This document shows positions 62,479 through 64,000 of a stretch of DNA of 64,000 nt, one piece after another. The notes under the pieces are model-generated. The model was given only the letters and a program-made list of their open reading frames with translations. It was not told the origin of the DNA and did no database searches. Source of the DNA: Salinimicrobium sp. TH3 (GTDB lineage Bacteria > Bacteroidota > Bacteroidia > Flavobacteriales > Flavobacteriaceae). The position numbers and the translations under genes are program-made. Each line of letters starts with the position of its first letter. Position 1 is the stretch's first letter. Location of the stretch: assembly GCF_026676115.1 (NCBI RefSeq), contig NZ_JAPONB010000004.1, positions 1-64,000 of the forward strand, written 5' to 3'.

Positions 62479-63749
62479 ATAGAAGAGTAGTAATAACAGG
62501 AATGGGCGTGGCCGCTCCAAACGGAGTGGGATTAGCTGCCTTTTCTGAAGCTCTCAAAAAGGGCAAAAGCGGAATAAGATTAATACCCGAGCTGGAAAGG
62601 CTGAAGTTTAGGTGCCAGATCGCGGGGCAGCCTGAAATTCCTGAGGAATTGCTGAAAGAGTATTTCACCGACCTGGAACTGCGGGGGCTTAACAGCAGCG
62701 GAATAGTGTATGGAATGATCTCGGGTGTTGATGCCTGGAAAGATGCAGGTTTACCTATAGGACCTGAAGCAGCAACCGATTGGGATAATGGGATCATCTT
62801 TGGGACAGGGATTTTGGGAGTGGATAAATTCCGGGAGGGCATCTATCTTATTGACGATAAAAATACTCGCAGGGTTGGTAGTACTACTGTGATTCAAACT
62901 ATGGCCAGCGGGATTAGCGCTTACCTTAACAGCAGGATTGCATGCGGAAACCAGGTGACCACCAATTCCTCGGCCTGTACTACAGGAACTGAGGCTATAT
63001 TAATGGCTGCCGATAGAATTCGCGCAGGAAAAGCTAAAAGGATTCTGGCGGGAAGTTGCGGTGAAAGCGGACCTTACATTTGGGGAGGATTTGATGCAAT
63101 GCGCATTTTGCCCCATAAATACAATGACAATCCGGAAGCTGGATCCAGGCCTATGAGCGAATCGGCTGCAGGTTTTGTTCCTGGGAGTGGAGCAGGGGCA
63201 ATGGTTGTTGAAGATCTTGAATCTGCCCTGGAAAGAGGGGCGAAGATCTATGCCGAAGTTCTTGGCGGGCACATTAATAGTGGCGGCCAAAGAAACAAGG
63301 GTTCCATGACAGCTCCCAATTCTGAAGGTGTAAAAAGATGTATCAAAAATGCCATTTTTGATGCCGGAGTACGGGCAGAAGAACTGGATGCCATTAATGG
63401 TCATATTACTGCGACTTCAATGGATGCAACCGAAGTTAGGAACTGGAGCGAAGCCCTGGATCTTAAAGGAAATGATTTTCCACATATCAACAGCCTCAAA
63501 AGTCTCACCGGCCATTGCCTTAGTGCGGCAGGAAGTATAGAGAGTGTCGCCAGCGTACTTCAGGTTTCTGAAGATTTTATTTTTGGGAATATTAATTCCG
63601 AAGACCTGCATCCAGAAATTGAAGAGATGGTGAACCGCAAGAAAGTTCCGGAAAAGACTATTTTTAAGGAGGTAAATAATGTGGCTAAAGCAAGTTTTGG
63701 ATTTGGAGATGTGAATGCGGTGGTGATTTTTAGTAAATTCCGGGATTAG
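62475..63749 (+). CDS. Beta-ketoacyl-ACP synthase (FabF-like)
   Basis: This 424-aa condensing enzyme elongates acyl-ACP with malonyl-ACP. The Cys-His-His triad is complete: Cys168 in NSSACTTGT, His310 in NGHITATSMDATE, and His347 in KSLTGHCLSAAG with Lys342. The usual FabF His loop reads NAHGTSTP, so the NGHITATS form is unusual. Because the cluster also has its own ACP and other fatty-acid enzymes, it is probably a dedicated rather than a housekeeping FabF. It is coupled to the dehydratase gene. Confidence 0.92.
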   Translation: MNRRVVITGMGVAAPNGVGLAAFSEALKKGKSGIRLIPELERLKFRCQIAGQPEIPEELLKEYFTDLELRGLNSSGIVYGMISGVDAWKDAGLPIGPEAATDWDNGIIFGTGILGVDKFREGIYLIDDKNTRRVGSTTVIQTMASGISAYLNSRIACGNQVTTNSSACTTGTEAILMAADRIRAGKAKRILAGSCGESGPYIWGGFDAMRILPHKYNDNPEAGSRPMSESAAGFVPGSGAGAMVVEDLESALERGAKIYAEVLGGHINSGGQRNKGSMTAPNSEGVKRCIKNAIFDAGVRAEELDAINGHITATSMDATEVRNWSEALDLKGNDFPHINSLKSLTGHCLSAAGSIESVASVLQVSEDFIFGNINSEDLHPEIEEMVNRKKVPEKTIFKEVNNVAKASFGFGDVNAVVIFSKFRD

Positions 63750-63767
63750 TGATCAGGAAATATAACT

Positions 63768-63801
63768 AAGACTTCACAGTTTTTAAAGCCTGTGAGGTCT
63801 T
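63768..63801. repeat. Inverted repeat between the ketosynthase and ACP genes
   Basis: AAGACTTCACAG and CTGTGAGGTCTT form a 12-bp stem with one G-T pair and a 10-base loop (63780-63789). No T-run follows on the + strand, so it may be an attenuator or processing site, or a dispersed palindrome rather than a terminator. Confidence 0.6.
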
Positions 63802-63838
63802 AAGCCTTAAATTTAAAACCTTAAAGTTTGAACCAAAT

Positions 63839-64000
63839 ATGGAAACAAAAGAAATCATTTATTGCCTCAAAAAAATTGTGAAACCATATGTTCAGAACGA
63901 TCTGGCATTTAAGGATTTTGGACAGGACACAGATTTTATTAAGGATCTGGAGATAAATTCGGCTAACCTTGTGGATATTGTGCTGGATGTAGAAGATGAA
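63839..64000 (+). CDS. Acyl carrier protein, partial (cut by window end)
   Basis: The first 54 codons are present. The phosphopantetheine attachment Ser41 lies in DLEINSANLVDI, followed by the helix VLDVEDE. The usual DSL is replaced by NSA, a form seen in ACPs of specialised clusters. It would carry the growing chain for the FabL-like, FabZ-like and FabF-like enzymes encoded just upstream. The C-terminal part lies beyond the window. Confidence 0.85.
   Translation, partial: METKEIIYCLKKIVKPYVQNDLAFKDFGQDTDFIKDLEINSANLVDIVLDVEDE

Noticed and set aside
63343-63361. 19-bp palindrome TCAAAAATGCCATTTTTGA inside the ketosynthase gene, identical to the core of the tamB terminator
   Set aside because: It is read in frame as ordinary codons (IKNAIFDA) and lies inside a conserved gene. 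The A/T-rich core makes a chance match plausible, so it is not called a site.

Overview
The window is a stretch of chromosome from a member of the Flavobacteriaceae (Bacteroidetes), probably close to Gramella, Salinimicrobium or Salegentibacter. The evidence is moderate-to-low GC, a type IX secretion C-terminal sorting domain, a BshA bacillithiol enzyme, a fused E1 alpha/beta dehydrogenase, Bacteroidetes-type DUF1835, DUF4159 and DUF6799 proteins, and many promoters with the Bacteroidetes -7 motif TAnnTTTG (often with TTG 17-21 nt upstream). I see no rRNA, tRNA, CRISPR array, insertion sequence or prophage.

Layout. 1-4100: an orphan PAS histidine kinase flanked on both sides by degenerate ~170-bp intergenic repeats, then a LytS/LytTR two-component pair. 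4100-12100: accessory genes (a MotA/ExbB-like membrane protein, a serine hydrolase, a VOC protein, a T9SS cargo protein with a lamin-tail domain, a DUF6799 protein, a barrel-like protein, an apparently frameshifted small membrane-protein gene and an unknown lipoprotein). 12300-19360: a Crp/Fnr regulator with an Fnr-like operator, a glycosyltransferase, then a reverse-strand run of RNA-modification and housekeeping genes (THUMP-like methyltransferase, AI-2E transporter, TrmH-like, DUF4159, RsmE, TsaD). 19360-29270: an outer-membrane biogenesis neighbourhood (TamB, RidA, LptD, amidase, MlaD). 29280-44300: an Fe-S electron-transfer pair, a gene carrying a second Fnr-like operator, a NagZ/beta-lactamase fusion, BshA, a large FAD/Fe-S oxidoreductase, AroC, a dicarboxylate symporter and a DUF1704 protein. 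44450-58200: DCC oxidoreductase, MutS2, Ung, a DUF3575-like protein, an orphan binding-protein-fold protein coupled to Ppk1, a nucleoside phosphorylase, DUF1835, SUI1, a 2OG oxygenase, the E1 fusion, a DUF1328 mini-protein, a lipocalin-like lipoprotein and OmpA.

58265 to the right edge is the most unusual part. It is a compact biosynthetic cluster in which an FAD oxidoreductase, a SAM methyltransferase and a type III polyketide synthase lie directly next to a dedicated type II fatty-acid-synthase set: a FabL-like enoyl reductase, a FabZ-like dehydratase, a FabF-like ketosynthase and an acyl carrier protein cut by the window end. The layout suggests a system in which a private acyl-ACP line makes a starter chain, the type III PKS extends and cyclises it, and the methyltransferase and flavoenzyme decorate the resulting phenolic or pyrone lipid. 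The cluster is incomplete here, so the product is inference.

A second result is regulatory. Two Fnr-like palindromes (TGAT-N4-ATCA), one before the Crp/Fnr gene and one before a gene of unknown function 20 kb away, have their centres exactly 36.5 bp from the inner edge of the predicted -7 element. This is the geometry of class II Crp/Fnr activation.
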